Below, one piece after another: positions 8,653-17,481 of a stretch of 51,230 bases of DNA (positions are counted from its first letter, which is position 1; the number at the start of each line of letters is the position of its first letter). This stretch comes from Flavobacterium seoulense. Lineage in GTDB: Bacteria > Bacteroidota > Bacteroidia > Flavobacteriales > Flavobacteriaceae. Made by a program: the position numbers and the translations under genes. Under the pieces are notes generated by a model. The model did not search any database, was not told the DNA's origin, and saw only the letters and a list, made by a program, of their open reading frames with translations. The stretch lies in NCBI RefSeq assembly GCF_000695795.1, contig NZ_JNCA01000034.1, forward strand, positions 1 to 51,230, in the 5' to 3' direction.

Positions 8653-9963
8653 ATGCTCAATAAGTTCAAAAAACATATCTATCAAAACTTTCCTTTTTTA
8701 GAAAATAGCAAATTGCTTTTGGCTACAAGCGGTGGAATTGATAGTATAGTTTTAGTTCATTTATTACATCAATTAAAGTATGATATAGCATTAGCACACT
8801 GTAATTTTCAATTGCGTGGAATGGAAAGTTTTGGTGATCAGAATTTTATTCAGGAATATGCTAATGCAAATGAAATTCCGTTGTTTTTAACACAGTTTGA
8901 TACCGAAGCTTTTGCTAAAGATTACAAACTTTCGACCCAAATTGCAGCACGCGAATTGCGTTATAATTGGTTTTACGAATTGTTAGAAACGGAAAATTTC
9001 GACTATATTTTAACGGCTCATCATGCTGATGATACGATAGAAACTTTTCTAATTAATCTGAGTCGTGGAACAGGTTTAGAAGGTTTGCTTGGAATTCCTG
9101 CTCAAAATGATAAAGTAATCCGTCCGTTGTTGCCTTTTACAAGAGAAGAAATTTTGGCTTATGCCAAAGAAAATACTATTGAATGGCGGGAAGATAGCAG
9201 TAATGCTTCTGATAAATATTTACGAAATAAAATCAGGCATCATTTAGTTCCTTTGTTGAAAGAACTGAATCCGCAGTTTATACAGTCTTTTCAAAAAATG
9301 CAATCGTATTTAAAGGAATCTCAGGAATTAGTCGAGGATGCCGCAATTATGGTTTATCAGCAAGTCGCAAGAGAAGAGGGAGAAACCATAGTTTTTGATT
9401 TGAATCAATTGCTAAAATTACCAAATTATACATCGTATTTGTACCAATGGCTGCGTGAGTTTGGATTTACTGCCTGGGATGATGTCTATAGTTTAGTTGA
9501 AAGCCAATCCGGCAAGCAGGTTTTTGCTCCTAATTACCGATTACTGAAAGACAGAACGGAGTTAATTCTGAGTCCGTTGCAGGAACAGGAAAATGACGAA
9601 GTATATTTTATCGAAAAAAATGTTATAGAAGTTAATATTCCCTTAAATCTTAGTTTTTCTAAAGCCGAGACTATTTCGGGAGCTTCAAATTCGATTATAT
9701 TTGTTGACGAAAATAAATTAGTTTATCCTTTAGTTTTAAAAAAATGGCAGGAAGGTGATTCTTTTCAGCCATTTGGAATGAACGGAAAGGCTAAAAAGTT
9801 GAGTAAACTTTTTAAAGACGAAAAATTATCTTTATTCGAAAAAGAGAATTGCTGGGTTTTATGGTCTGGAAATCAAATTGTTTGGGTAATTGGTATTCGA
9901 CAAGATGAACGCTTTAAAATTGACAGTTCTACAAACCATATTTTAAAAATAGCATTGCAATAA
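8653..9963 (+). CDS. tilS: tRNA(Ile)-lysidine synthase
   Basis: ATP-dependent enzyme that changes cytidine 34 of tRNA-Ile(CAU) to lysidine, so the tRNA reads AUA and is charged with isoleucine. It is essential in most bacteria. Seen (436 residues): the PP-loop SGGIDS near residues 26-31, HCNFQLRG and an AARELRYNWF segment of the N-type ATPase fold, then TAHHADDTIETFLINLSRGTGLEG with the substrate-binding signature. A C-terminal TilS domain ends near FQPFGMNGKAKKLSKLFKD. It starts 17 bases after pabB, and its TAA shares one base with the dsbD ATG, indicating translational coupling. Confidence 0.95.
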   Translation: MLNKFKKHIYQNFPFLENSKLLLATSGGIDSIVLVHLLHQLKYDIALAHCNFQLRGMESFGDQNFIQEYANANEIPLFLTQFDTEAFAKDYKLSTQIAARELRYNWFYELLETENFDYILTAHHADDTIETFLINLSRGTGLEGLLGIPAQNDKVIRPLLPFTREEILAYAKENTIEWREDSSNASDKYLRNKIRHHLVPLLKELNPQFIQSFQKMQSYLKESQELVEDAAIMVYQQVAREEGETIVFDLNQLLKLPNYTSYLYQWLREFGFTAWDDVYSLVESQSGKQVFAPNYRLLKDRTELILSPLQEQENDEVYFIEKNVIEVNIPLNLSFSKAETISGASNSIIFVDENKLVYPLVLKKWQEGDSFQPFGMNGKAKKLSKLFKDEKLSLFEKENCWVLWSGNQIVWVIGIRQDERFKIDSSTNHILKIALQ

Positions 9964-12005
9964 TGAAAAAACTATTATTTATACTTACTGCCTTTTTGGT
10001 TTTTACCAATGTTAATTCTCAAATTTTGGATCCGGTAAAATGGACAACAAAAATAGAACAGAAATCAGAAGGCGTTTTTACACTAACTTTTAATGCCGTA
10101 ATTGAAAAAGAATGGCACATGTATTCGCAGTTTACTCCCGATGGAGGACCGCTGGCAATGGAACTTATTTTTAAAAATCAGGCGGATAATTTTAGTTTAA
10201 TTGGCAAAACCAAAGAAAGCAAAACCAGAACAGCTTATAATGATATTTTTGAGGTAAACGAAACTTTCTTTGAAGGAAAAGCCCAAATTCAGCAGGAAAT
10301 TAAGTTAACAAATCCAAAATTAGCTAAGGTTGAAGTGGAGCTTAATTACCAAGTTTGTAAAGAAGTATGTATCAATCAGTCTAAGAAATTTACTTTCCAA
10401 ATTCCTGCTGTTGCCGTTGCTGCTGCTAGTTCGAATACAAAAATAACTAATGAGAAAGAAGCGGTTGAAAGTATAAAAGTAGCCGATGGTACAAAAATAG
10501 ATTCGGTTCCTGCTCCAAGTCTTGGTGCTAGTAATGTAGCAGAAACTATCGAAAAAGTGGCTTTGCCAGAAACTGCGGAAACTCCTCCAAGAAGTATCTG
10601 GTCTATCTTTATTATTGCGTTTTTATCAGGATTTGCAGCCTTGTTGACTCCTTGCGTTTTCCCAATGATTCCTATGACCGTTAGTTTTTTTACCAAACAA
10701 AGTAAAACGCGTGCCAAAGGAATAAGAAATGCCATTATTTATGGAATTTCGATTATTGTAATTTATGTGTTGCTAGGAATTTTAGTCACATGGATTTTCG
10801 GTGCAGGTGCTTTGAATGCTTTGTCAACTAATGTTTGGTTCAATCTGCTTTTTTTTGTTTTACTGATTGTTTTTGCAGCTTCTTTTTTAGGTGCTTTCGA
10901 AATTATGTTACCTAATTCATGGGCAAATAAAGTAGATAGTCAGGCGGATAAAGGCGGAATTATAGGTATTATTTTTATGGCATTGGCGTTAGCTGTTGTT
11001 TCTTTTTCTTGTACAGGTCCAATTGTGGGTACATTATTGGTTGAAGCAGCTTCGAATGGCGGAATCGCTCCAATTGTGGGAATGTTCGGGTTTTCATTAG
11101 CTTTGGCCTTACCATTTATGTTATTTGCGTTGTTTCCGGGTTGGTTGAATTCGTTACCAAAATCGGGAGGATGGCTGAATACCGTAAAAGTATTTTTAGG
11201 ATTTTTAGAACTGGCTTTAGCTTTTAAATTTTTATCGAATGCTGATTTGGTTTTACAATTGCATTTGTTAGAAAGAGAAGTTTTTTTAGCGATTTGGATT
11301 GCTATTTTTGGAACTTTAGCCTTGTATTTATTTGGAAAAATTAGCTTACCACACGATAGTCCGTCGGGACATATTTCAGTAGGGCGATTAATGATGGGAC
11401 TTTTAGTTTTAACTTTTACTGTTTACTTAATTCCTGGATTATGGGGAGCGCCGCTGAAAATAATTAGTGCCTTTCCTCCGCCAATGGAATACAGCGAAAG
11501 CCCAATGGGATTGGGGTCTGGAGGGAAAACTATTCAGACTGATTTGCCTGAAGGTGCAAAAATAGGGCCTCATGGTTTAGTTGTTTTCGATAATTACCAA
11601 TATGGATTGGCTTACGCCAAAAAAGTAAACAAACCAATTATGCTTGATTTTACTGGGTTTGCCTGTGTAAATTGTCGAAAAATGGAAAATAATGTTTGGT
11701 CAGACGCCAAAGTTTTACCAATTTTAAAAGACAAAATTGTTTTGATATCATTGTATGTAGATGATAAAAGAGATTTGCCTAAAGAACAGCAGTTTATTTC
11801 GCCAAGTACTGGTGAAGAAATAAGAACTATAGGCGAGAAGTGGACTGATTTTATGATTTCTAAATATAAAACGAATACACAACCCTTATATGTATTGACT
11901 GATTTAGAAGGAAATAGTTTAAATACTGCAAAGCCAACAATTAGTTATGTAGGCGTAGAAGAATATTATAATTGGCTGAATGTAGGAATTGCTCAATTTA
12001 AGTAA
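9963..12005 (+). CDS. dsbD: Thiol:disulfide interchange protein DsbD (transmembrane reductase)
   Basis: Carries electrons from cytoplasmic thioredoxin across the inner membrane to periplasmic reductants. Seen (680 residues): a signal peptide, an N-terminal DsbD-alpha-like domain with CKEVC near residues 132-136, and a linker. An eight-helix CcdA-like membrane core follows, with one redox Cys in LLTPCVFPMIP (near 230) and its partner in FSCTGPIVG (near 345). The C-terminal thioredoxin domain has CVNC near 565. In the N domain the pair is CxxxC, as in E. coli DsbD. It overlaps tilS by one base. The operon link with pabB and tilS is positional, not metabolic. Confidence 0.93.
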   Translation: MKKLLFILTAFLVFTNVNSQILDPVKWTTKIEQKSEGVFTLTFNAVIEKEWHMYSQFTPDGGPLAMELIFKNQADNFSLIGKTKESKTRTAYNDIFEVNETFFEGKAQIQQEIKLTNPKLAKVEVELNYQVCKEVCINQSKKFTFQIPAVAVAAASSNTKITNEKEAVESIKVADGTKIDSVPAPSLGASNVAETIEKVALPETAETPPRSIWSIFIIAFLSGFAALLTPCVFPMIPMTVSFFTKQSKTRAKGIRNAIIYGISIIVIYVLLGILVTWIFGAGALNALSTNVWFNLLFFVLLIVFAASFLGAFEIMLPNSWANKVDSQADKGGIIGIIFMALALAVVSFSCTGPIVGTLLVEAASNGGIAPIVGMFGFSLALALPFMLFALFPGWLNSLPKSGGWLNTVKVFLGFLELALAFKFLSNADLVLQLHLLEREVFLAIWIAIFGTLALYLFGKISLPHDSPSGHISVGRLMMGLLVLTFTVYLIPGLWGAPLKIISAFPPPMEYSESPMGLGSGGKTIQTDLPEGAKIGPHGLVVFDNYQYGLAYAKKVNKPIMLDFTGFACVNCRKMENNVWSDAKVLPILKDKIVLISLYVDDKRDLPKEQQFISPSTGEEIRTIGEKWTDFMISKYKTNTQPLYVLTDLEGNSLNTAKPTISYVGVEEYYNWLNVGIAQFK

Positions 12006-12035
12006 AAAGATCGTTAATTTGCATTCAAAATTTAA

Positions 12036-13571
12036 TTATCCTAACCAACCATCTCGGTCTAAACTTCTGTATTGAATAGCTTCGGCAATATGAGAAGCAT
12101 TTATATTTTCAGAAGCTTCTAAATCAGAAATTGTGCGGGCTACTTTCAAAATCCTGTCATAAGCTCTGGCGGAAAGATTTAATCTTTCCATCGCATTTTT
12201 AAGTAAGTTTTTTGAAGTTTCATCTAAGGCACAATACTCCCGAATGTGTTTGGTATTCATTTGCGCGTTGTAATGAATATGATCCATATTTTCGAATCGT
12301 ACCGATTGAATTTCGCGGGCAGCTGTTACTCTTTTTCGAATAGTCATACTATTTTCTGCTTTTTGATTATCCGATAATTTTTCGAAAGGAACTGGAGTTA
12401 CTTCAATATGAATGTCAATTCGATCTAATAAAGGACCTGAAATTTTACTCAAATAACGCTGCATTTCATAAGGTGAAGCAGTTTGGGCGGCATTTGGATC
12501 ATTAAAAAATCCACTTGGACTAGGATTCATACTGGCAACCAACATGAATGAAGAAGGATATGTCACTGTAAATTTGGCTCTCGAAATAGTAACTTCTCTA
12601 TCTTCCAGAGGTTGGCGCATTACTTCAAGTACATCACGTTTAAATTCTGGTAATTCGTCTAAAAATAAAACCCCATTATGAGCCATCGAGATTTCACCCG
12701 GTTGCGGATAACTCCCACCGCCAACTAAAGCAACATTAGAAATAGTATGGTGAGGTGATCGAAAAGGACGTTGATTCATTAATCCTACTTCTTTAAGTTT
12801 ACCCGCAACACTATGAATTTTTGTAGTTTCTAATGCTTCGTGTAAAGTCATTGGCGGAAGGATACTTGGTAAACGTTTGGCAAGCATTGTTTTTCCTGCT
12901 CCCGGAGGACCAATTAAGATGATGTTATGTCCGCCAGCTGCAGCAATTTCCATACATCTTTTGATACTTTCCTGACCTTTAACATCTGAAAAATCAAACT
13001 CAGGAAAATCTAAGTCTTTATAAAATTCACTTCTGGTATCGATTTTTGTAGGCTCTAAATTAGCTTTACCTTCGAAAAAATCAATTATTTCCTGAATGTT
13101 TTCAATTCCATAAACATCTAATCCTTTTACTATTGCTGCTTCTTTTACATTTTGTTTTGGAAGAAAAAAACCTTTAAAACCTTCTTCTTTTGCTTTAATG
13201 GCAATAGGTAAAGCACCGCGAATAGGCTGTAAACTTCCGTCGAGAGACATTTCGCCCATGATAATGTATTGCTCAATTTCGTCTCCTTGGATTTGTCCTG
13301 AAGCCACCAGAATTCCCAAGGCAAGTGTCAAATCATAAGCTGAACCTTCTTTACGTAAATCGGCAGGAGCCATATTGATGGTTATTTTTTTGCCTGGTAA
13401 CATATAGCCATTGTTTTTAAGAGCAGCTGCAATTCTGTAACTACTTTCTTTAATAGCATTATCTGGTAATCCAACTAAGTGATAGCCGACTCCTTTATCA
13501 ATATTTACTTCGACAGTAATTGTTGTGGCTTCTACTCCAAAAACGGCACTTCCATAAACTTTTACTAGCAT
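12036..13571 (-). CDS. comM: YifB/ComM family Mg-chelatase-like AAA+ ATPase
   Basis: Hexameric AAA+ protein. In naturally transformable bacteria ComM is a branch-migration helicase that extends heteroduplex during integration of incoming DNA. Seen (511 residues, full length): an N-terminal Lon-like ChlI fold (MLVKVYGSAVFGVEA), Walker A GPPGAGKTMLAKR near 220, Walker B GVLFLDELPEF near 300, an SMNPSPSG sensor region, and a C-terminal Mg-chelatase domain with LSARAYDRILKVARTI. Unlike some ComM proteins, no cysteine zinc motif was noticed between the lobes. It converges on dsbD with only 30 bases between. No competence genes are adjacent. Confidence 0.92.
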   Translation of the reverse strand: MLVKVYGSAVFGVEATTITVEVNIDKGVGYHLVGLPDNAIKESSYRIAAALKNNGYMLPGKKITINMAPADLRKEGSAYDLTLALGILVASGQIQGDEIEQYIIMGEMSLDGSLQPIRGALPIAIKAKEEGFKGFFLPKQNVKEAAIVKGLDVYGIENIQEIIDFFEGKANLEPTKIDTRSEFYKDLDFPEFDFSDVKGQESIKRCMEIAAAGGHNIILIGPPGAGKTMLAKRLPSILPPMTLHEALETTKIHSVAGKLKEVGLMNQRPFRSPHHTISNVALVGGGSYPQPGEISMAHNGVLFLDELPEFKRDVLEVMRQPLEDREVTISRAKFTVTYPSSFMLVASMNPSPSGFFNDPNAAQTASPYEMQRYLSKISGPLLDRIDIHIEVTPVPFEKLSDNQKAENSMTIRKRVTAAREIQSVRFENMDHIHYNAQMNTKHIREYCALDETSKNLLKNAMERLNLSARAYDRILKVARTISDLEASENINASHIAEAIQYRSLDRDGWLG

Positions 13572-13713
13572 ATAAGATGTTTTTTGTTAAAAATAGTAAA
13601 ATTTCAAATACAAAAAGTGTTTAATAATAGAATTTAACTTACAATAATTTTGTATTTATAATATTTGTTAAGTCGTAAAACTGATTAAATGCTAAATTTT
13701 GAGGCGATTTTTG

Positions 13714-13721
13714 TATATTTG
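13714..13721 (+). promoter_or_regulatory. Strong -7 box far upstream of the GNAT gene
   Basis: TAtaTTTG within the context gatttttgtatatttgcag, almost the same as the pyrR promoter at 41571-41587. No well-spaced -33 TTTG is present (the nearest is 12 bases upstream). A transcript from here would have a leader of about 265 bases before ATG 13992. Confidence 0.45.
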
Positions 13722-13822
13722 CAGATGTTAATTGATTTTTAAGTGGTTAAAATTGATTTATTTTCAGTTTTTGAGCCTTTCAGCTATTTCATATTCTTGG
13801 AATAATTTTAAAAATCACCTTT

Positions 13823-13836
13823 TGTAGCATGCTACA
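13823..13836. repeat. 14-bp perfect palindrome in the comM-GNAT gap
   Basis: TGTAGCATGCTACA reads the same on both strands. It lies in the 420-base gap 13572-13991, which otherwise holds the -7 box at 13714 and no convincing ORF. It could be an operator, or a short stem in the leader RNA of the downstream GNAT-racemase pair. Confidence 0.5.
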
Positions 13837-13991
13837 TCTTTGCCTTTGGAAGAATTCCATATACAGGCTATTAAATAATCTTGATAATTTAAAAAATGTG
13901 CATAATTTATTATGTCATTTTTGTATGCTGGCTAATACTGAAAAGTATTTAGTCTAGATATTAATTCGTCATTTTAACAAACAAATAAAAA

Positions 13992-14426
13992 ATGGACTTT
14001 AAACAAATTAATGGTAGTACAGGAGAAGACAACAAATATTCAAATCAGTTCATTGCTGATTTTTTACATACACATCTGGAAGAGTTTGGTGATCCCGTGG
14101 ATGATATATTAGAATGTATTGCATACGTTATGCATCCCGAAAAAGGAGGAAATATTATTCTGGCAATTGATAATGAAGAAATTGTAGGAGCTGTGATTTT
14201 GAATAATACTGGTATGAAAAGATTTATTCCTGAAAACATATTGGTCTATATAGCTGTCGATAATAATAAGCGAGGAAAAGGTTATGGTAAAAGTTTAATG
14301 CAAAAAGCAATTTCAATAACTGATGGTGCTATTGCTTTACATGTTGAACCTAATAATCCTGCTCGAAAATTGTACGAGAAATTAGGTTTTACAAATAAAT
14401 ATTTAGAAATGAGATTAATAAAGTAG
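13992..14426 (+). CDS. GNAT family N-acetyltransferase
   Basis: Acetyl-CoA-dependent acyltransferase, 144 residues, cytosolic. Seen: beta4-alpha3 segment VYIAVDNNKRGKGYGKSLM, where RGKGYG is the acetyl-CoA pyrophosphate-binding loop (Q/RxxGxG/A), followed by ALHVEPNNPARKLYEKLGF, a typical GNAT C-terminal half. The substrate is unknown. The next gene, 71 bases downstream on the same strand, is a PLP-dependent amino-acid racemase-like enzyme. One inference is that the GNAT acts on the amino acid that enzyme produces or consumes. The gene has a long non-coding leader. Confidence 0.85.
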   Translation: MDFKQINGSTGEDNKYSNQFIADFLHTHLEEFGDPVDDILECIAYVMHPEKGGNIILAIDNEEIVGAVILNNTGMKRFIPENILVYIAVDNNKRGKGYGKSLMQKAISITDGAIALHVEPNNPARKLYEKLGFTNKYLEMRLIK

Positions 14427-14497
14427 TTTTTGAAAAATTAAAAATTATTAATTATTAACTCGAATTACTGTAAAACAATTCAACAAAATAAAGGCTA

Positions 14498-15571
14498 ATG
14501 GCATTTGTCAAATTATACAGAGAAAAATTAAGAGAAAATTATCAATATTTAGATAGTATTTTTAAATCCAGAGATATCAACTGGGGCGTGGTTTCAAAAA
14601 TGTTATGCGGAAATGTAATTTATCTTAAAGAAATAATAGATTTAGGTGTTAAAGAAATTCACGATTCCCGAATAAGTAACCTAAAAAAAATAAAAGATTT
14701 AAATCCTGAAATCCAGACAGTATATATAAAACCACCGGCACAAAGAAGTATCGAACGTATTGTACGCTATGCTGATGTGAGCTTTAATACTGAAATTTAC
14801 ACTATTGAATTACTTTCGAAAGAAGCTCAAAAGCAAAATAAAATCCATAAAATTATTATTATGGTTGAAATGGGCGATCTAAGAGAAGGAGTAATGGGAG
14901 AAGAGCTGGTTGAGTTTTACGGTAAGGTTTTGAGTTTACCTAATATAGAAATCAGAGGTATTGGAACAAACCTGAATTGTTTAAGCGGAGTTATGCCTAC
15001 TCAGGATAAACTAATTCAATTGAGTTTGTACAAACAATTAATAGAAGCTAAGTTCAATATTAAAATCCCCTGGGTTTCCGGAGGAACTTCTGTGGCTGTA
15101 CCCTTAATATTAAAAAATGCCCGTCCTATGGCGGTGAATCATTTTAGAATTGGAGAAGCCTTGTTTTTTGGAAAAGACTTATTTACCGGAAAAACCATTA
15201 AAGGAATGTATAATGATGTTTTTAAATTATTTGCTGAAATTATTGAGATTACTGAAAAACCTAATACACCTATTGGTGAATTAGGAGAGAATGTTGCTGG
15301 AAACACTTTTTCGATGCAGCAAATAGATGATTTCAGCAGTTCTTCATTAAGAGCCATTCTTGATATTGGCCTGCTAGATATGCAGCCTCAATACATTAGC
15401 AGTGATGACATGGATATTCTTATTATAGATGCCAGTTCAGATATGTTAGTAGTTGATATTACTTTTTCTAAAAAAAATTATAAAGTGGGCGATTTGATAT
15501 CATTCAATTTGAGGTATATGGGTGCACTTTATTTACTAAATTCGGGATATATCGAAAAAAAAATCGGGTAA
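14498..15571 (+). CDS. Alanine/ornithine racemase family PLP-dependent enzyme
   Basis: A 357-residue fold-type III PLP protein related to alanine racemase N-terminal domains and to clostridial ornithine racemase. Seen: an early PLP-lysine site NWGVVSKMLCGN with Lys34, an EMGDLREG strand-loop that fits the barrel, GTNLNCLSG near 156, WVSGGTSVA as the phosphate-binding glycine loop near 191, and HFRIGEALFFG near 213. The last ~100 residues form the beta domain. It probably racemises or epimerises a free amino acid, but the substrate cannot be read. It lies 71 bases after the GNAT gene, likely in one transcript. Confidence 0.78.
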   Translation: MAFVKLYREKLRENYQYLDSIFKSRDINWGVVSKMLCGNVIYLKEIIDLGVKEIHDSRISNLKKIKDLNPEIQTVYIKPPAQRSIERIVRYADVSFNTEIYTIELLSKEAQKQNKIHKIIIMVEMGDLREGVMGEELVEFYGKVLSLPNIEIRGIGTNLNCLSGVMPTQDKLIQLSLYKQLIEAKFNIKIPWVSGGTSVAVPLILKNARPMAVNHFRIGEALFFGKDLFTGKTIKGMYNDVFKLFAEIIEITEKPNTPIGELGENVAGNTFSMQQIDDFSSSSLRAILDIGLLDMQPQYISSDDMDILIIDASSDMLVVDITFSKKNYKVGDLISFNLRYMGALYLLNSGYIEKKIG

Positions 15572-15804
15572 AACTATTTTTGGTTGCATAATTATAAATA
15601 AAGTAAGTTATTTCTTTAAAATAAATAGACGTATTTTAAAGAAAAGATAAAAAAATATGAATTTTGCTGAATCTGATTTTGAGAAAATGATATTTTTTGT
15701 GTGTTTTGCGAAATATACCCGTAAAATTATAGGGGCTAAAATAGAATAATAATAAAAGTTAAAACATTTAGTGTTCTTTTTTAGGGGGTATGTGTGTAGT
15801 TTTA

Positions 15805-15812
15805 TACTTTTG
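15805..15812 (+). promoter_or_regulatory. -7 box of amt
   Basis: TActTTTG fits TAnnTTTG and lies 23 bases before ATG 15836. The -33 region is poor (TTAG at 15781-15784, 20-base spacer), which would suit an activated or conditional promoter. No sigma-54 GG/GC pair was recognised. Confidence 0.45.
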
Positions 15813-15835
15813 GTAAAATTTTAAACCAAAACAAT

Positions 15836-17140
15836 ATGAGAAAAATTAGTTTAAGTGTGATAATGATTGCGTTATTAGTCGTTACACTATTTTCAAGTTC
15901 TATTTTAACTGGAGTTACAGTTCCTGCAGAGGCAGCTAAATTTGATACAGGTGATACAGCTTGGATGATTGTTGCTACAGCATTAGTATTAATCATGACT
16001 CCTGGATTAGGATTCTTTTACGGAGGTATGGTTGGTAAGAAAAACGTAATTAGTACCATGCTACAAAGTTTTATGGCTATGCTAGTAGTAACTGTATTAT
16101 GGCTGGTTATTGGATTTAGTTTATCTTTTGGAACTGATTTTGGAGGTGTAATCGGAGATCCAACAGAGTTCTTTATGTTTCAAAATGTAGGTGTTACAAC
16201 AGCTTGGGGAACTATTCCTTTTATGCTTTTTGCTTTATTCCAAGCTAAATTTGCAGTTATCACACCAGCTTTGATTACAGGAGCTTTTGCTGAGAGAGTT
16301 CGTTTCTGGGCTTACTTATTGTTCATGGTTTTATTTATTTTATTTATCTATACTCCATTATGTCATATGACTTGGCATTCAGAAGGAATCTTCTTCAAAA
16401 TGGGAGTGTTAGACTTTGCAGGAGGTACAGTAGTACACATGAGTGCAGGTTGGGCTGCTCTTGCAGGTGCAATTTTCTTAGGAAAAAGAAAAGTACAAAA
16501 AGTTAATCCAGCTCGTATTACTTATGTATTATTAGGTACTGCTTTATTATGGTTTGGATGGTTTGGTTTCAACGCGGGATCTTCTTTAGGTTCTAATGCT
16601 TTAGCTGTTCAGGCTTTAGGAACAACTACTGTTGCTGCTGCTGCTGCTGGTATGGCTTGGGTATTTATGGATAAAATTTTAGGTCATAAATTATCTGCTA
16701 TGGGCGCTTGTATTGGTACTGTTGTAGGTTTAGTAGCTATTACACCAGCTGCTGGTTTTGTAAGCTTACCACACGCTGTTTTCATTGGGTTGTTCAGTAG
16801 TATTGTAAGTAACTATATGGTAAGTAAATTTCCAAAAGGAAAAATTGATGATGCTTTAGATGTATTTGCTTGTCACGGTGTAGGTGGTATGGTAGGTATG
16901 TTGTTAACTGGAGTTTTTGCTTCAAAAGAAGCTAATCCAGCAATTACAGATCAAGGATTAATCTTTGGAGAATCTACTTTATTCATTAGCCAATTAACAG
17001 CTTTAGTAATTACATCAGTATTTGCTTTTGTAGGTTCATATATTTTATTCTTCATTGTTAATAAAATTACTCCTCTAAGAGTTAGTGAAGAAAAAGAAGA
17101 GTTAGGTTTAGATATTTCTCAACACGGAGAATTCTTGTAG
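15836..17140 (+). CDS. amt: Ammonium transporter
   Basis: Trimeric inner-membrane channel for NH4+/NH3, 434 residues. Seen: a cleavable-looking signal peptide ending near AEA (residues 1-33), as in AmtB, then eleven membrane segments. They include GLGFFYGGMV, the pore segment FAVITPALITGAFAERV, the first pore His in VVHMSAGWAA, and the second pore His in FACHGVGGMVGM. The C-terminal tail is short (SEEKEELGLDISQ). In many bacteria a P-II protein gene (glnK) follows amt and gates the channel; here a terminator follows instead. It is monocistronic. Confidence 0.96.
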   Translation: MRKISLSVIMIALLVVTLFSSSILTGVTVPAEAAKFDTGDTAWMIVATALVLIMTPGLGFFYGGMVGKKNVISTMLQSFMAMLVVTVLWLVIGFSLSFGTDFGGVIGDPTEFFMFQNVGVTTAWGTIPFMLFALFQAKFAVITPALITGAFAERVRFWAYLLFMVLFILFIYTPLCHMTWHSEGIFFKMGVLDFAGGTVVHMSAGWAALAGAIFLGKRKVQKVNPARITYVLLGTALLWFGWFGFNAGSSLGSNALAVQALGTTTVAAAAAGMAWVFMDKILGHKLSAMGACIGTVVGLVAITPAAGFVSLPHAVFIGLFSSIVSNYMVSKFPKGKIDDALDVFACHGVGGMVGMLLTGVFASKEANPAITDQGLIFGESTLFISQLTALVITSVFAFVGSYILFFIVNKITPLRVSEEKEELGLDISQHGEFL

Positions 17141-17191
17141 TCATTACTCTAATAGTTTAAAAGGTTCTGGTAAGACTTAAAACTTCATAAT

Positions 17192-17235
17192 AAAAAAGCT
17201 TAGTTAAACAAGTTTGTTTGACTAAGCTTTTTTAA
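17192..17235 (+). terminator. Strong terminator after amt
   Basis: Arms aaaaaagcttagt (17192-17204) and actaagctttttt (17221-17233) are perfectly complementary. Inner bases extend the stem to 19 bp with one G-U pair and a 4-base loop. It lies 52 bases after the stop. Confidence 0.85.
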
Positions 17236-17481
17236 TTTTATAAACTTCCATTTTCTAGAAGTTTTAATTATTTTAATTAGATACAGTAGTTTGATTGGTT
17301 CATGCTAGTACAATTGATAAAATGATACCAATTATATTTATAAACTAGTATTATTGTTAACCAGAATTGATGAACTCTATTAGTTTTTACACAGAGATTC
17401 TGTGTTGATTTCAAAATTTAATCTATATTTTTTTTTAGTTTTGTCTTATCAAGTCAGTCAAGAACTAGACTCTATAGCGTG
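17236..17481. other. Gap between amt terminator and transposase
   Basis: AT-rich sequence with no ORF. ACACAGA-GAT-TCTGTGT (17389-17405) is a 7-bp inverted repeat. The segment from about 17440 to 17481 is expected to contain the right end of the IS110 element, but I cannot fix the boundary. Confidence 0.4.

Noticed and set aside
15777..15800. Sigma-54 promoter for amt
   Set aside because: The GGGGG stretch has no properly spaced GC partner.
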